This document shows, in pieces, positions 33,097 through 42,922 of a stretch of DNA of 64,000 bases (the stretch's first letter is position 1; every line of letters begins with the position of its first letter). The stretch comes from Bacteroides sp. GTDB taxonomy: Bacteria > Bacteroidota > Bacteroidia > Bacteroidales > Muribaculaceae. The stretch covers positions 17,320 to 81,319 of the forward strand of contig JAAVCC010000009.1 in the NCBI GenBank assembly GCA_014802535.1. Reading direction: 5' to 3'. The position numbers and the translations under genes are program-made. Below the pieces are notes generated by a model, which did not search any database, had not been told where the DNA came from, and saw only the letters and a list, made by a program, of their open reading frames with translations.

Positions 33097-34407
33097 ATGA
33101 ACCAGCCGGTTGTAAAAGTAGGCATCATGTCCACCGAACAGCTCCAATTTGTACTCTTGGGTACATTCCGCGTGAATGGAGCAAAGGTTGAAGGCGACCA
33201 GACTGCCACAGTTAAAGATGGTAAAATCTATTGGAACGGTGAATTGTTTGACCGCCTTTCATTTATTCCCGATGATGATAACGAAAATAGCCGATTTACA
33301 CTCAAAGATGTAACTATCGGTGTTAATTTTCACTGGGAACGACTTGAAGACCAAACATTTGTAGGCCAGCTCGACCTGATTGTCGAAAACAATAAGATTA
33401 CACCTATAAACGTTCTTGGCGTTGAAGATTATCTCAAAAGCGTCATTTCATCTGAAATGAGCGCAACAGCTTCGCTCGAACTCCTCAAAGCTCATGCTGT
33501 GATTTCACGCAGCTGGTTGCTCTCTCAAATCGAGAAGAACAAAGAGATTACCAACTCAGGTCAGAAATACTCGGCTTGCACCATCACCGACGATGAAATC
33601 GTCAGATGGTATGACCGTGAAGATCACGTCAATTTTGATGTTTGTGCCGATGACCACTGCCAACGCTATCAAGGTGTTACCCGTCAGACAACCCCCAACG
33701 TTGACCAAGCCGTTGAAGCTACTCGCGGTGAAGTTCTTTGGGGCGACGGAAAAATCTGTGACGCACGTTTCTCGAAATGTTGCGGTGGCGTTTACGAAGT
33801 CTTTGAAAACTGTTGGGAACCGATTCATTACTCTTATCTTGTTCCTCGTCGCGATGGTGCCGCCGAAAACGACTATCCCGACTTAACAATCGAAGAAAAC
33901 GCCCGCCAGTGGATTCTCGGTCAACCCGAAGCTTTCTGCAACACCCACGACAAGAAAATTCTTTCACAGGTTCTTAACAACTACGATCAGGAAACAACCG
34001 ATTTCTATCGCTGGAAAGTTGAATATGACAGCAACGAACTTTCTGCTCTAATCAAAGAACGCTCAGGTCTCGACTTTGGCGAGCTCATCGACATCATCCC
34101 TTTATCACGAGGAACATCGGGTCGAATCTATCGTCTCAAAATTGTCGGTAGCAAAATGACTAAAATCATTGGTAAAGAGTTGGAAATCAGACGTACATTA
34201 TCAAAGAGTCACCTCTACAGCTCGGCATTTGTTGTTGAAAAGCAGCAAAACGGCGACTCTACCCGATTCATTTTACATGGTGCCGGATGGGGGCATGGTG
34301 TTGGTCTTTGCCAAATCGGCGCTGCCGTTATGGGTGACCTCAACTACACCTATCGTAGCATCCTGCTCCACTACTTTATCGGAGCCGAAATTAAAAAATA
34401 CTACTAA
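33097..34407 (+). CDS. SpoIID/LytB-domain protein without signal peptide
   Basis: A 436-residue SpoIID-family protein. The catalytic-type segment VISSEMSATASLELLKAHAVISRSW carries the conserved Glu120, and the family's closing GWGHGVGLCQIGA is present near residue 400. SpoIID cleaves glycan strands that have lost their stem peptides. The N terminus (MNQPVVKVGIMSTEQ) is hydrophilic, and the frame has no alternative start: only 10 sense codons precede the ATG before a stop. Export by the Sec route is therefore not supported, which is unusual for a wall-acting enzyme. It may act on imported fragments or use another route. Confidence 0.85.
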   Translation: MNQPVVKVGIMSTEQLQFVLLGTFRVNGAKVEGDQTATVKDGKIYWNGELFDRLSFIPDDDNENSRFTLKDVTIGVNFHWERLEDQTFVGQLDLIVENNKITPINVLGVEDYLKSVISSEMSATASLELLKAHAVISRSWLLSQIEKNKEITNSGQKYSACTITDDEIVRWYDREDHVNFDVCADDHCQRYQGVTRQTTPNVDQAVEATRGEVLWGDGKICDARFSKCCGGVYEVFENCWEPIHYSYLVPRRDGAAENDYPDLTIEENARQWILGQPEAFCNTHDKKILSQVLNNYDQETTDFYRWKVEYDSNELSALIKERSGLDFGELIDIIPLSRGTSGRIYRLKIVGSKMTKIIGKELEIRRTLSKSHLYSSAFVVEKQQNGDSTRFILHGAGWGHGVGLCQIGAAVMGDLNYTYRSILLHYFIGAEIKKYY

Positions 34408-34458
34408 GTCGCCCGACGGCTTTACATTATCTCCTTAAAACCTTAAAAAACCAACTTA

Positions 34459-35808
34459 ATGAACCAATTAAAAAAAATATCGCCGTGGGCATGGATTCCT
34501 ACCGTGTATTTTGCCGAAGGTATCCCCTACTTCATTGTAAATAACATCTCGGTGCTTATGCTTGCCAAGATGGGTGTTCCCAACGGACAAATGGCTCTTT
34601 TCACTTCTCTGCTTTATCTCCCTTGGATGATTAAGCCATTCTGGAGCCCATTTGTTGATATCATCAAAACCAAACGCTGGTGGATTATCGCTATGCAGGT
34701 GATTATGTCTGTCGCTTTTGTACTTCTTACTCTTACAGTCCCTATCCCTTCTGTTGAACAGATAGTATCAGGTACTACTCCAATCAGCATTTTCACCATC
34801 ACACTTATTTTATTTGTAATAACAGCCTTTGCATCAGCCACCAACGACATTGCATCAGATGGTTTCTATATGCTTGCATTGACAACCAAAGACCAGGCGG
34901 CTTTTGTTGGTATTCGCTCGACATTCTACCGCCTGTCTTCAATCTTTGGTCAAGGTGTATTGGTTTATATTGCCGGATATCTTGAATCACACGGACTCGA
35001 ATCATTCGGTATTGAAGCAGGCAATATCCCATTGTCATGGCGCATGACTCTCGGTTTTACTGCCTTAATTTTCACACTCGTAACACTCTATCACGCATTT
35101 ATAATGCCACGTCCGGCAAACGACCGCCCAAACATCTCTCAAGATTCTAAAGGTGGTGCAAGTGCCATTTTCAAAGAATTTGCAAACTCATTTGCTACTT
35201 TCTTCAAGAAAAAAGGTCTTTGGCTCGCAATCGCATTCATGCTTCTCTATCGTCTTCCCGAAGCATTCCTTATTAAAATGTGTACACCATTCCTTGTTGC
35301 ATCTCGCGAATCAGGCGGACTTGGTCTCTCAACCGAAAACGTAGGTATTGTTTACGGTACAATCGGTGTATTCTTCCTCACTGTCGGAGGTATCCTCGGT
35401 GGTATTTTTGCATCTAAAGTCGGTCTTAAAAAATCGCTTTGGATCATGGCAGCCTGCATGACACTTCCCTGTTTGACCTTCTGCTACTTGGCTGAATGTC
35501 AACCCGAAAACCTTGTTTATATCAGCATTGCTGTTGCAATTGAGCAATTTGGATATGGATTTGGATTTACAGCCTATATGCTTTATATGATGTATTTCTC
35601 TGAAGGTCCGTTCACAACTTCTCACTATGCTATCTGTACTGCATTCATGGCTATGAGTATGATGTTGCCCGGTATGGTTGCCGGATTCATTCAGGAAGCA
35701 CTCGGTTACTCAATGTTCTTCTGGATGGTAATCATCTGCTGTATCGCAACACTTATCGTAACATATTTTGCCGATCGTAAAATAGACCCGACCTATGGTC
35801 TTAAATAA
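34459..35808 (+). CDS. ampG: AmpG-type muropeptide permease (MFS)
   Basis: A 449-residue, 12-helix carrier. The start (SPWAWIPTVYFAEGIPYFIVN) and the early loop (WMIKPFWSPFVDIIKTKRWWI) are typical of AmpG proteins, which bring GlcNAc-anhydroMurNAc and its peptides into the cell. It stands between SpoIID and NamZ genes, with 51 and 23 bp gaps, which supports the muropeptide role. Substrate assignment rests on family and context. Confidence 0.85.
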   Translation: MNQLKKISPWAWIPTVYFAEGIPYFIVNNISVLMLAKMGVPNGQMALFTSLLYLPWMIKPFWSPFVDIIKTKRWWIIAMQVIMSVAFVLLTLTVPIPSVEQIVSGTTPISIFTITLILFVITAFASATNDIASDGFYMLALTTKDQAAFVGIRSTFYRLSSIFGQGVLVYIAGYLESHGLESFGIEAGNIPLSWRMTLGFTALIFTLVTLYHAFIMPRPANDRPNISQDSKGGASAIFKEFANSFATFFKKKGLWLAIAFMLLYRLPEAFLIKMCTPFLVASRESGGLGLSTENVGIVYGTIGVFFLTVGGILGGIFASKVGLKKSLWIMAACMTLPCLTFCYLAECQPENLVYISIAVAIEQFGYGFGFTAYMLYMMYFSEGPFTTSHYAICTAFMAMSMMLPGMVAGFIQEALGYSMFFWMVIICCIATLIVTYFADRKIDPTYGLK

Positions 35809-35831
35809 ATAAAACTCCCCTTCGCTTAATA

Positions 35832-37100
35832 ATGAAAAAATATATAATCTCAGCAGCTGTAGCTCTAATGACTTTTACAGCTTGTAATAACAACACATCT
35901 CAAACAACATCTTCAAACGAGCCCAAAGTTAAACCCGGTATCGAAGTCCTTCGCGACAACGGTTTCGCTCAACTTCAAGGCAAACGTGTTGGTCTAATCA
36001 CAAACCCCTCGGGCGTTGACAACGACCTCAAGTCAACAATCGATATTCTTCACGAAGCTCCCGGGGTTACACTTACTGCATTGTATTCTCCCGAACATGG
36101 AGTTCGTGGCGATGTTCACGCCGGCGACAACGTTGACAATGCCGTTGACCCTGCAACCGGTGTTTCCGTTTACTCAATCTACGGCAAGACTAAAAAACCG
36201 ACTCCCGAGATGCTCGAAGATGTTGATGTACTCATCTATGATATTCAAGACAACGGTTGTCGTTCATTCACCTTCATCTCTACAATGGGACTCGCAATGG
36301 ACGTTTGTGCCGAACTCGGTAAAGAATTCATGGTACTCGACCGCCCCAACCCCGTTGGTGGTAACAAAGTTGAAGGTAACCTCGTTGAAGATTCTTGCTA
36401 CTCATTTGTCAGCCAGTTCCCCATCCCCTACCTTTACGGTTTGACTCCGGGCGAGCTTGCTCAATACCTCAATGAAGAGAACCTTCTTCAAGGTGGCAAA
36501 AAAGTTAACCTCTCTGTTATTCCGATGGAAGGCTGGACCCGTGATATGGACTTCCGTGAAACCGGAATGCCCTGGGTACTCCCCTCTCCCCATATCCCCA
36601 ACCCAGAAGCATCACTCTACTACCCGATGACCGGTATTCTTGGCGAGCTATATTGCATGTCGATCGGCGTCGGTTATACACTGCCCTTCAAACTCGTATG
36701 TGCCGACTGGATCGATGCTGAAAAATTCTCTAAAGCAATGAACGACCTCAACCTTCCCGGTGTAAAGTTCCGTCCAATCCACATCAAACCCTTCTACTCG
36801 GTTGGTAAAGGCGAAAATATTGACGGTGTTGAAATCTATGTAACCGACAAAGAAACCGCGCCCCTTTCTTTGACCAACTTCTACATCATGCAGGAGCTTG
36901 CCAAACTATATCCCGAAAAACTCGCATTTGAAATCGGCGATAGCAAACGCTACGATATGTTTGACAAAGTTGTCGGCAGCAAAGAAATTCGCAAACGCTT
37001 CACCGAAAACTACAACGTTGACGATATCAAAGACTACTGGAACAAAGACGTTGATTCGTTTAAAGAAAAGAAAGCAAAATATCATCTCTATAACGACTAA
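35832..37100 (+). CDS. namZ: Exo-beta-N-acetylmuramidase NamZ (DUF1343, GH171), lipoprotein
   Basis: A 422-residue protein with a lipobox (MTFTACNN, Cys18) and the DUF1343 domain. Hallmarks include VGLITNPSGVD near residue 50, LYSPEHGVRGD, and the DIQDNGCRSFTFISTMG and LDRPNPVGG segments. NamZ releases MurNAc from the non-reducing end of peptidoglycan glycans. Being a lipoprotein it should work at the envelope, feeding free MurNAc to the MurT-kinase-MurQ genes downstream. Confidence 0.9.
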   Translation: MKKYIISAAVALMTFTACNNNTSQTTSSNEPKVKPGIEVLRDNGFAQLQGKRVGLITNPSGVDNDLKSTIDILHEAPGVTLTALYSPEHGVRGDVHAGDNVDNAVDPATGVSVYSIYGKTKKPTPEMLEDVDVLIYDIQDNGCRSFTFISTMGLAMDVCAELGKEFMVLDRPNPVGGNKVEGNLVEDSCYSFVSQFPIPYLYGLTPGELAQYLNEENLLQGGKKVNLSVIPMEGWTRDMDFRETGMPWVLPSPHIPNPEASLYYPMTGILGELYCMSIGVGYTLPFKLVCADWIDAEKFSKAMNDLNLPGVKFRPIHIKPFYSVGKGENIDGVEIYVTDKETAPLSLTNFYIMQELAKLYPEKLAFEIGDSKRYDMFDKVVGSKEIRKRFTENYNVDDIKDYWNKDVDSFKEKKAKYHLYND

Positions 37101-37148
37101 TCATTATCGATTAAACTCTCTCCATCTTTTGTTTTAACAAACAAGTTT

Positions 37149-39941
37149 ATGAAACAAGAAAAATATGACGATTTTGTCAAAATAATATCTCGGTTCATTG
37201 ACCGTAAACGCATCTTTACCGACGACCTCAGGCGCATAGCCTGGGGTGCCGATGCAGGCTTCTATCACCTCACGCCTAAAGTCGTTGTTAATTCGGCTAA
37301 CGACAGCGAGGTTGAACACCTGCTGAAAGTTGCATCGTCGATGAAAATACCGGTAACATTCCGTGCCGCCGGTACAAGCCTCTCCGGTCAGGCTATCAGC
37401 GATTCGGTTCTTGTGATTGCAGGTAAAAATTGGGAAGAATACACTGTTTCGCCCGATGCATCAACAATTACAATGCAACCCGGTATAGTCGGCAACCGTG
37501 TTAATGAGATTTTAAAACCCTACGGTCGAACATTCACCCCCGACCCGGCTTCTAAAAACTCGGCAATGGTTGGCGGAATCGTCATCAACAATGCTTCGGG
37601 TATGAATTGCGGCACTCACGCCAACAGTGACAAAGTGCTCAAATCAGTCAAAATCATTTTGGCTGACGGTACGCGCCTTGACACCGGAGACCCCGAATCA
37701 TGTCGCCGGTTTGCCGAACAACGCCCCAACTTCATAAAAGAAATCGAGAACATACGCGACGAAATCAAAGCCGATCCCGAACTTGTTGAACGAATCAAAT
37801 ATAAATATTCGATTAAAAACGTAACAGGTCTTAATATTCTGCCGTTCATCGAATATGACGACCCGTTTGAGATTATCGCCCACCTGATGGTCGGTAGCGA
37901 AGGTACTCTCGCCTTCCTTAGCGAAGTTACCATGTTCACCGGTCACCTATATAAATACTCGGCAAGCGCGCTCCTCTATTTTAGTGACCCTGCCGAGGCG
38001 TGTCGTGCGGTCGTCGCGATGAAAGAAGCTCCGGTATTCAGTGCCGAGCTCTTTGACAAAAAATCGCTTGAATCAATTAACGATACAACCGGGAAAAACC
38101 TGACTGCTCTTCTTGTTGAAACAAAAGCCGATTCAAAAGAGGAACTTGACAAAAACATCAACGACATACTTCAGGTTATCGACAACTACAGCCTGTTCAA
38201 AAAAGCTGAATTTACCGACGACCCTGCCATATACTCTGAATATTGGAAAAAACGTTCAGGTATTTTCCCGAGCGTTGGTGGTACTCGTCCGCTCGGAACA
38301 ACTGTTCTCATCGAAGACATTGCATTCCATATCCAAGACTTGCCCCACGCAACACTCGACTTGATTGATTTGCTTGAAAAAAGCGGCTACAACGATGCTT
38401 GCATCTACGGACACGTATTGGAAGGCAACTACCACTTCATCATCTCTCAATCATTTGACACTCCGGCCGAAATTGACCGCTACCGCCGTCTTATGGAAGC
38501 TGTTGAACAACTCGTTGTCAACAAATATGACGGTTCACTCAAAGCCGAGCACGGTACAGGCCGCAACATGGCTCCGTTTGTCAAAAGAGAGTGGGGAACA
38601 AAAGCATGGGAAATCATGCTTCGTCTCAAGAAACTATTCGACCCCGATGAAATCCTCAATCCGGGCGTTATTTTTGATGAAGACCCTCTTTGCTTCATTA
38701 AAAATATCAAATATATGCCTTTAACCAACGATTATATCAATCGTTGTATTGAATGTGGATTCTGTGAGGTCAACTGCGTTTCAGCCGGTTATACACTTTC
38801 AGCACGTCAACGCATCGTTGTTGAACGCCATCTCCAATATATGGCAAACACTGGCGTTGACCCGGCAAAAATCGCTAAACTACGAAACGAATTCTATAAA
38901 TTCGGAGTTGATTCTTGTGCCGGCGACGGACTCTGTTCTACATCATGCCCGATGAAAATCAATACCGCAGATCTCATTCACGACCTGCGTGCCGAACACC
39001 TTGGCTCAACCGGTATTGGCATCGGCAAATATGCAGCAAAACACATCGGTGGTATTGAGGCAACACTAAGACCATTACTCTCGACAGCCTATGCCACTCG
39101 TGCAGTCATCGGTGACAATGCCGTCAACTCTATTGGGCGAGCTCTCAATTCAATCGGTATTCCCCTTTGGACATCTACACTCCCCGATGCCTATTATCCG
39201 CGCCCGATACAACAAAAAGTCGTAAAACCCGAAGACAAAAAAGTCGTTTACTTCCCAAGCTGTATCAACCGCACGATGGGTGCATCCCACGAAAAAGGAG
39301 GTAAACCTGCCAACCTTGTTGACACATTTGTTAAACTCTGCAATCGTGCCGGTTATGAGGTTATCTTCCCCGAAAACATGAAACAGCTTTGTTGCGGAAT
39401 GATTTGGGAAAGCAAAGGTATGCCCGAGATTGCCGACGGCAAAACAGCCGAACTCGAAAAAGCACTGCTCCAGGCTTCTCAAAACGGACTCTACCCGGTT
39501 GTTTGTGACCAAAGCCCTTGCCTCCACCGCATGAGAGACCATATCAAGTCAATGAAACTGTATGAGCCTGCCGAATTTATCACCGACTACCTCGCACAAT
39601 CACTCAAATTCAACAAAATTGACCGATGTGTAGCTGTTCATGTAACCTGTTCAACACGATTGATGAATCTCGGCGACAAGATTATCGACCTTGCATCACG
39701 ATGTGCAACCAACGTTGTTGTTCCGTCTCAAGTTGGATGTTGCGGCTTTGCAGGCGACAAAGGTTTCATGTTGCCCGGTCTCAACCGATGGGGTCTTCGC
39801 AAACTGCGCTCTCAAATTGAAGAACAACACGTTGTCGAGGGCTATTCAAACAGCCGTACTTGCGAAATCGGGTTGTCAACCAACTCAGGTATTCCCTACA
39901 AATCAATAGTTTACCTGGTTGAAGAAGCTACCCGCGAATAA
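37149..39941 (+). CDS. FAD/Fe-S oxidoreductase, D-lactate dehydrogenase type
   Basis: A 930-residue protein: FAD_binding_4 domain (about 40-195, with FRAAGTSLSGQAISD and MVGGIVINNASGMNCG), FAD-oxidase C-terminal domain (about 265-515, ending HGTGRN and FDPDEILNPGVIF), two [4Fe-4S] motifs (CIECGFCEVNC, CAGDGLCSTSCPM), and two CCG domains (CCGMIWESKG, CCGFAGDKGF). This is the GlcD-plus-GlpC fusion that oxidises D-lactate or other D-2-hydroxy acids to the quinone pool. MurQ, three genes downstream, releases D-lactate, so that is the likely substrate. D-2-hydroxyglutarate is the main alternative. Confidence 0.88.
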   Translation: MKQEKYDDFVKIISRFIDRKRIFTDDLRRIAWGADAGFYHLTPKVVVNSANDSEVEHLLKVASSMKIPVTFRAAGTSLSGQAISDSVLVIAGKNWEEYTVSPDASTITMQPGIVGNRVNEILKPYGRTFTPDPASKNSAMVGGIVINNASGMNCGTHANSDKVLKSVKIILADGTRLDTGDPESCRRFAEQRPNFIKEIENIRDEIKADPELVERIKYKYSIKNVTGLNILPFIEYDDPFEIIAHLMVGSEGTLAFLSEVTMFTGHLYKYSASALLYFSDPAEACRAVVAMKEAPVFSAELFDKKSLESINDTTGKNLTALLVETKADSKEELDKNINDILQVIDNYSLFKKAEFTDDPAIYSEYWKKRSGIFPSVGGTRPLGTTVLIEDIAFHIQDLPHATLDLIDLLEKSGYNDACIYGHVLEGNYHFIISQSFDTPAEIDRYRRLMEAVEQLVVNKYDGSLKAEHGTGRNMAPFVKREWGTKAWEIMLRLKKLFDPDEILNPGVIFDEDPLCFIKNIKYMPLTNDYINRCIECGFCEVNCVSAGYTLSARQRIVVERHLQYMANTGVDPAKIAKLRNEFYKFGVDSCAGDGLCSTSCPMKINTADLIHDLRAEHLGSTGIGIGKYAAKHIGGIEATLRPLLSTAYATRAVIGDNAVNSIGRALNSIGIPLWTSTLPDAYYPRPIQQKVVKPEDKKVVYFPSCINRTMGASHEKGGKPANLVDTFVKLCNRAGYEVIFPENMKQLCCGMIWESKGMPEIADGKTAELEKALLQASQNGLYPVVCDQSPCLHRMRDHIKSMKLYEPAEFITDYLAQSLKFNKIDRCVAVHVTCSTRLMNLGDKIIDLASRCATNVVVPSQVGCCGFAGDKGFMLPGLNRWGLRKLRSQIEEQHVVEGYSNSRTCEIGLSTNSGIPYKSIVYLVEEATRE

Positions 39942-39982
39942 TTTTTGAATTTTATCAATCATTCATCACTAAATAATCTAAC

Positions 39983-41167
39983 ATGACCCAAACTGCCACT
40001 CCTTCAAAATCAGGACGATTGTTAGCTCTTGACATTCTACGTGGTATCACCATCGCCGGAATGATTCTGGTTAACAACCCCGGATCATGGGGTTCAATCT
40101 ACGCACCCTTGCGTCACGCTGAATGGAACGGTCTGACTCCGACCGACCTTGTATTTCCGTTCTTCATGTTCATCATGGGTGTGTCAACATTTTTTTCGCT
40201 GAGAAAATATGACTTCTCTTTTACTTGGCCAACGTTGATAAAAATAATTCGACGCACGATTGTTATATTTGCAATTGGACTCGGCATCGCTTGGTTTAGC
40301 ATATTCCTGCGCGGTATTGTTTCCGAAGGTCCGGTTTTGCAAGCTATATTTGACTTCAGTCATATCCGCATACTCGGAGTCATGCCACGACTTGCTATCT
40401 GCTATTGTGCTGCCTCGATTATTGCAATCACTCTGAAACACAAATATCTACCGTTATTTGTTGTCAGCCTGCTTGTGTTATACACAATCATCCTCTTGAC
40501 CGGTAACGGATTTGAATTTGCCGATTCAAACGTGATATCGATTGTCGATCATAAAATTCTCGGTCCCAACCATATGTATGCCGACACAATCGATGGCGTC
40601 CGTCTCAAATTTGACCCCGAAGGTTTGCTCAGCACACTCCCCTCTATCGCTCATGTTCTCATCGGCTTTTGGATGGGTATGCTTCTAACCGGTACAAAAG
40701 ACAATAACCTGCGCATAAACTATCTGTTCATCGCCGGTACAATTTTGACTTTCTCCGGATTTCTGCTTGACTTCGGACTCCCCATCAACAAAAAAATATG
40801 GTCTCCTACTTTTGTGTTGACAACCTGTGGTCTCGCATCAAGTTTCCTTGGACTCTTGATTTGGATTATCGACATCAAAGGATACAAAAAATGGTGCCGT
40901 TTCTTTGAAGTATTCGGTATCAACCCGCTGTTTATGTACGTTTTAGGCGCAGTTCTAAGCATTCTCATCGGCTTTATTAAAGTTCCTTCGTCTTCTACTG
41001 AATCAGGTATGATTTCTTTGAAAGGTGCTGTATATACCGACTTTTTAGTACCTTTGTGCCAAGGTAACGCAACACTTGCTTCTCTAATTTTTGCAATTTT
41101 ATTCGTATGCCTTAACTGGTGTGTAGGCTACGTTCTTTATAAGAAAAAAATATATATTAAAATATGA
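39983..41167 (+). CDS. murT: MurT-type inner-membrane MurNAc transporter (DUF5009/acyltransferase-like)
   Basis: A 394-residue protein with about 10-11 helices. It begins RLLALDILRGITIAGMILVNNPGSW, the signature of the YeiB/heparan-glucosaminide N-acetyltransferase-like group. In Tannerella forsythia the homologous gene, next to a MurNAc kinase and MurQ, was described as the MurNAc transporter MurT. The same order is seen here, and the gene overlaps the kinase by 4 bp. Sequence alone cannot exclude an acyltransferase role. Confidence 0.78.
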   Translation: MTQTATPSKSGRLLALDILRGITIAGMILVNNPGSWGSIYAPLRHAEWNGLTPTDLVFPFFMFIMGVSTFFSLRKYDFSFTWPTLIKIIRRTIVIFAIGLGIAWFSIFLRGIVSEGPVLQAIFDFSHIRILGVMPRLAICYCAASIIAITLKHKYLPLFVVSLLVLYTIILLTGNGFEFADSNVISIVDHKILGPNHMYADTIDGVRLKFDPEGLLSTLPSIAHVLIGFWMGMLLTGTKDNNLRINYLFIAGTILTFSGFLLDFGLPINKKIWSPTFVLTTCGLASSFLGLLIWIIDIKGYKKWCRFFEVFGINPLFMYVLGAVLSILIGFIKVPSSSTESGMISLKGAVYTDFLVPLCQGNATLASLIFAILFVCLNWCVGYVLYKKKIYIKI

Positions 41168-42006
41168 AACTAATAGCTGACTGCGGAAGCACCAAAATCG
41201 ACTGGTGTCTTCTTGACGGTAAAAAAATCGTCAAACAAGTATTCACTACCGGCATGAACGCCATGATGCTCACTGAAGAGGAAATGGCTGCCCGCATCGC
41301 CGAAGAACTCATGCCCCAGATTGATGCCGTCAAAATTGACGAAATCTATTATTATGGTGCCGGGTGTCTCGGTGACGAAGTTTGTGGCAATGTTCGCCGC
41401 GCCCTCGCTAAAAACATTAACGCAAGCGTTATTGAAGTTGATACCGACCTTCTTGCTGCTGCCCGCGCACTCTGCGGTCGCAAACCCGGTATCGCCTGCA
41501 TCATGGGAACAGGATCTAATTCATGCTACTATGACGGTCAAAAAATCGTTGACAACGTTTCGCCTCTCGGTTATATCCTCGGTGACGAAGGTAGTGGTGC
41601 CGTGCTCGGCAAACTCCTCGTTGGTGACGTGCTCAAAAATCAAATTCCAAAAGATCTCTCTGAGAAGTTCCTTAAACAATATGACCTCGACCGTATGAAA
41701 ATCATACGTCGCGTCTATAAAGAACCTCAGGCAAACCGATTCCTTGCATCATTGACTCCGTTCTTGATTGAAAACATCGAAGAACCGGCTATCCACCGTC
41801 TCGTTCTCAACTCTTTCAAAGCGTTCTTTGTGCGTAACATCTCTAACTATGACCAATATCGCACGATGACAATCAACTTTGTCGGCTCTATCGCTTACTA
41901 TTATAAGGATGTACTCGCCGAAGCTGCCGCAAGCCTCGACTGCCGCATCGGTAATATTATCAAGAGCCCGATGGAAGGTCTCATCCAATATCACTCTGAA
42001 AATTAA
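41164..42006 (+). CDS. murK: N-acetylmuramic acid/N-acetylglucosamine kinase (BadF/BadG family)
   Basis: A 280-residue actin-fold kinase. The phosphate loop ADCGSTKIDWCLLDG (residues 5-19), the second phosphate motif CIMGTGSNSCYY and the LGDEGSGAVLGK segment are the family signatures. It would make MurNAc-6-phosphate, the MurQ substrate. The start ATGA overlaps the murT stop, and murQ follows after 21 bp, matching the murT-K-Q order known from Tannerella. GlcNAc could also be a substrate. Confidence 0.87.
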   Translation: MKLIADCGSTKIDWCLLDGKKIVKQVFTTGMNAMMLTEEEMAARIAEELMPQIDAVKIDEIYYYGAGCLGDEVCGNVRRALAKNINASVIEVDTDLLAAARALCGRKPGIACIMGTGSNSCYYDGQKIVDNVSPLGYILGDEGSGAVLGKLLVGDVLKNQIPKDLSEKFLKQYDLDRMKIIRRVYKEPQANRFLASLTPFLIENIEEPAIHRLVLNSFKAFFVRNISNYDQYRTMTINFVGSIAYYYKDVLAEAAASLDCRIGNIIKSPMEGLIQYHSEN

Positions 42007-42027
42007 TAAACCAATCTATTTATAGCT

Positions 42028-42843
42028 ATGTTTGTAAAAATCAGCGAACAACCGTCGCTCTACAACGATCTCGAAAAAAAGAGCATCGGTGAAATTTTAC
42101 GCGACATCAATAACGAAGATAAAAAAGTTGCGCTTGCCGTTGAAAAAGCAATCCCTCAGATCGAAAAACTCGTCTCTGAAATTGTTCCCCGCATGAAACG
42201 AGGCGGACGCATCTTCTACATGGGTGCTGGTACTTCGGGACGTCTTGGCGTACTTGATGCCTCTGAAATTCCTCCGACTTTCGGTATGGATCCTTCATGG
42301 GTTATCGGTCTTATTGCCGGTGGCGATACCGCACTCCGCAATCCTGTTGAAAACGCCGAAGACGATACAGCTCAAGGCTGGAAAGATCTTGAAAAATTTG
42401 ACATTAACGACAAAGATACTGTCATCGGTATTGCCGCTTCAGGTACAACTCCATACGTTATCGGCGCACTCAACGCTTGCCGCGAACACGGGATTTTGAC
42501 CGCTGCAATCACATCAAACCCCGATGCTCCGATTTCTCAGGCTGCCGACATCGCTATCGAAATGGTTGTCGGTCCCGAATATGTAACCGGTAGCTCTCGT
42601 ATGAAATCAGGTACAGGTCAAAAAATGATCTGCAACATGATCACAACATCGGTTATGATTCAGATGGGTCGTGTAAAAGGCAACAAAATGGTCAATATGC
42701 AGCTTTCCAATGCAAAACTCGTTGACCGTGGTACTCGTATGGTTTCTGAAGAACTTGGACTCCCCTATGAAGAGTCTAAACGTCTTCTCCTCATGCACGG
42801 TTCCGTAAAAAAAGCCACCGACGCCTATCGTCAGGAACACTAA
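42028..42843 (+). CDS. murQ: N-acetylmuramic acid 6-phosphate etherase
   Basis: A 271-residue SIS-domain lyase that cleaves the lactyl ether of MurNAc-6-phosphate to give GlcNAc-6-phosphate and D-lactate. Clear signatures: MGAGTSGRLGVLDASEIPPTFG, GIAASGTTPYVIGAL, NPDAPISQAADIAIE and the GPEYVTGSSRMKSGTGQK block. It is slightly shorter than many MurQ (about 300 residues) at the C terminus. A hairpin terminator follows, so this may be the end of the main salvage transcript. Confidence 0.95.
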   Translation: MFVKISEQPSLYNDLEKKSIGEILRDINNEDKKVALAVEKAIPQIEKLVSEIVPRMKRGGRIFYMGAGTSGRLGVLDASEIPPTFGMDPSWVIGLIAGGDTALRNPVENAEDDTAQGWKDLEKFDINDKDTVIGIAASGTTPYVIGALNACREHGILTAAITSNPDAPISQAADIAIEMVVGPEYVTGSSRMKSGTGQKMICNMITTSVMIQMGRVKGNKMVNMQLSNAKLVDRGTRMVSEELGLPYEESKRLLLMHGSVKKATDAYRQEH

Positions 42844-42863
42844 TTAAACAATAACAATAACGA

Positions 42864-42901
42864 CGGCAAAAGGGGACGCTTTCGGGCAAACCCCTTTTCC
42901 G
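42864..42901 (+). terminator. Terminator-like hairpin after murQ
   Basis: An 8-bp stem AAAAGGGG/CCCCTTTT (42868-42875 with 42891-42898), extended by CGG/CCG, then TTATATTT. It separates murQ from the esterase gene. Confidence 0.65.
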
Positions 42902-42922
42902 TTATATTTATACCTGTCTGAA

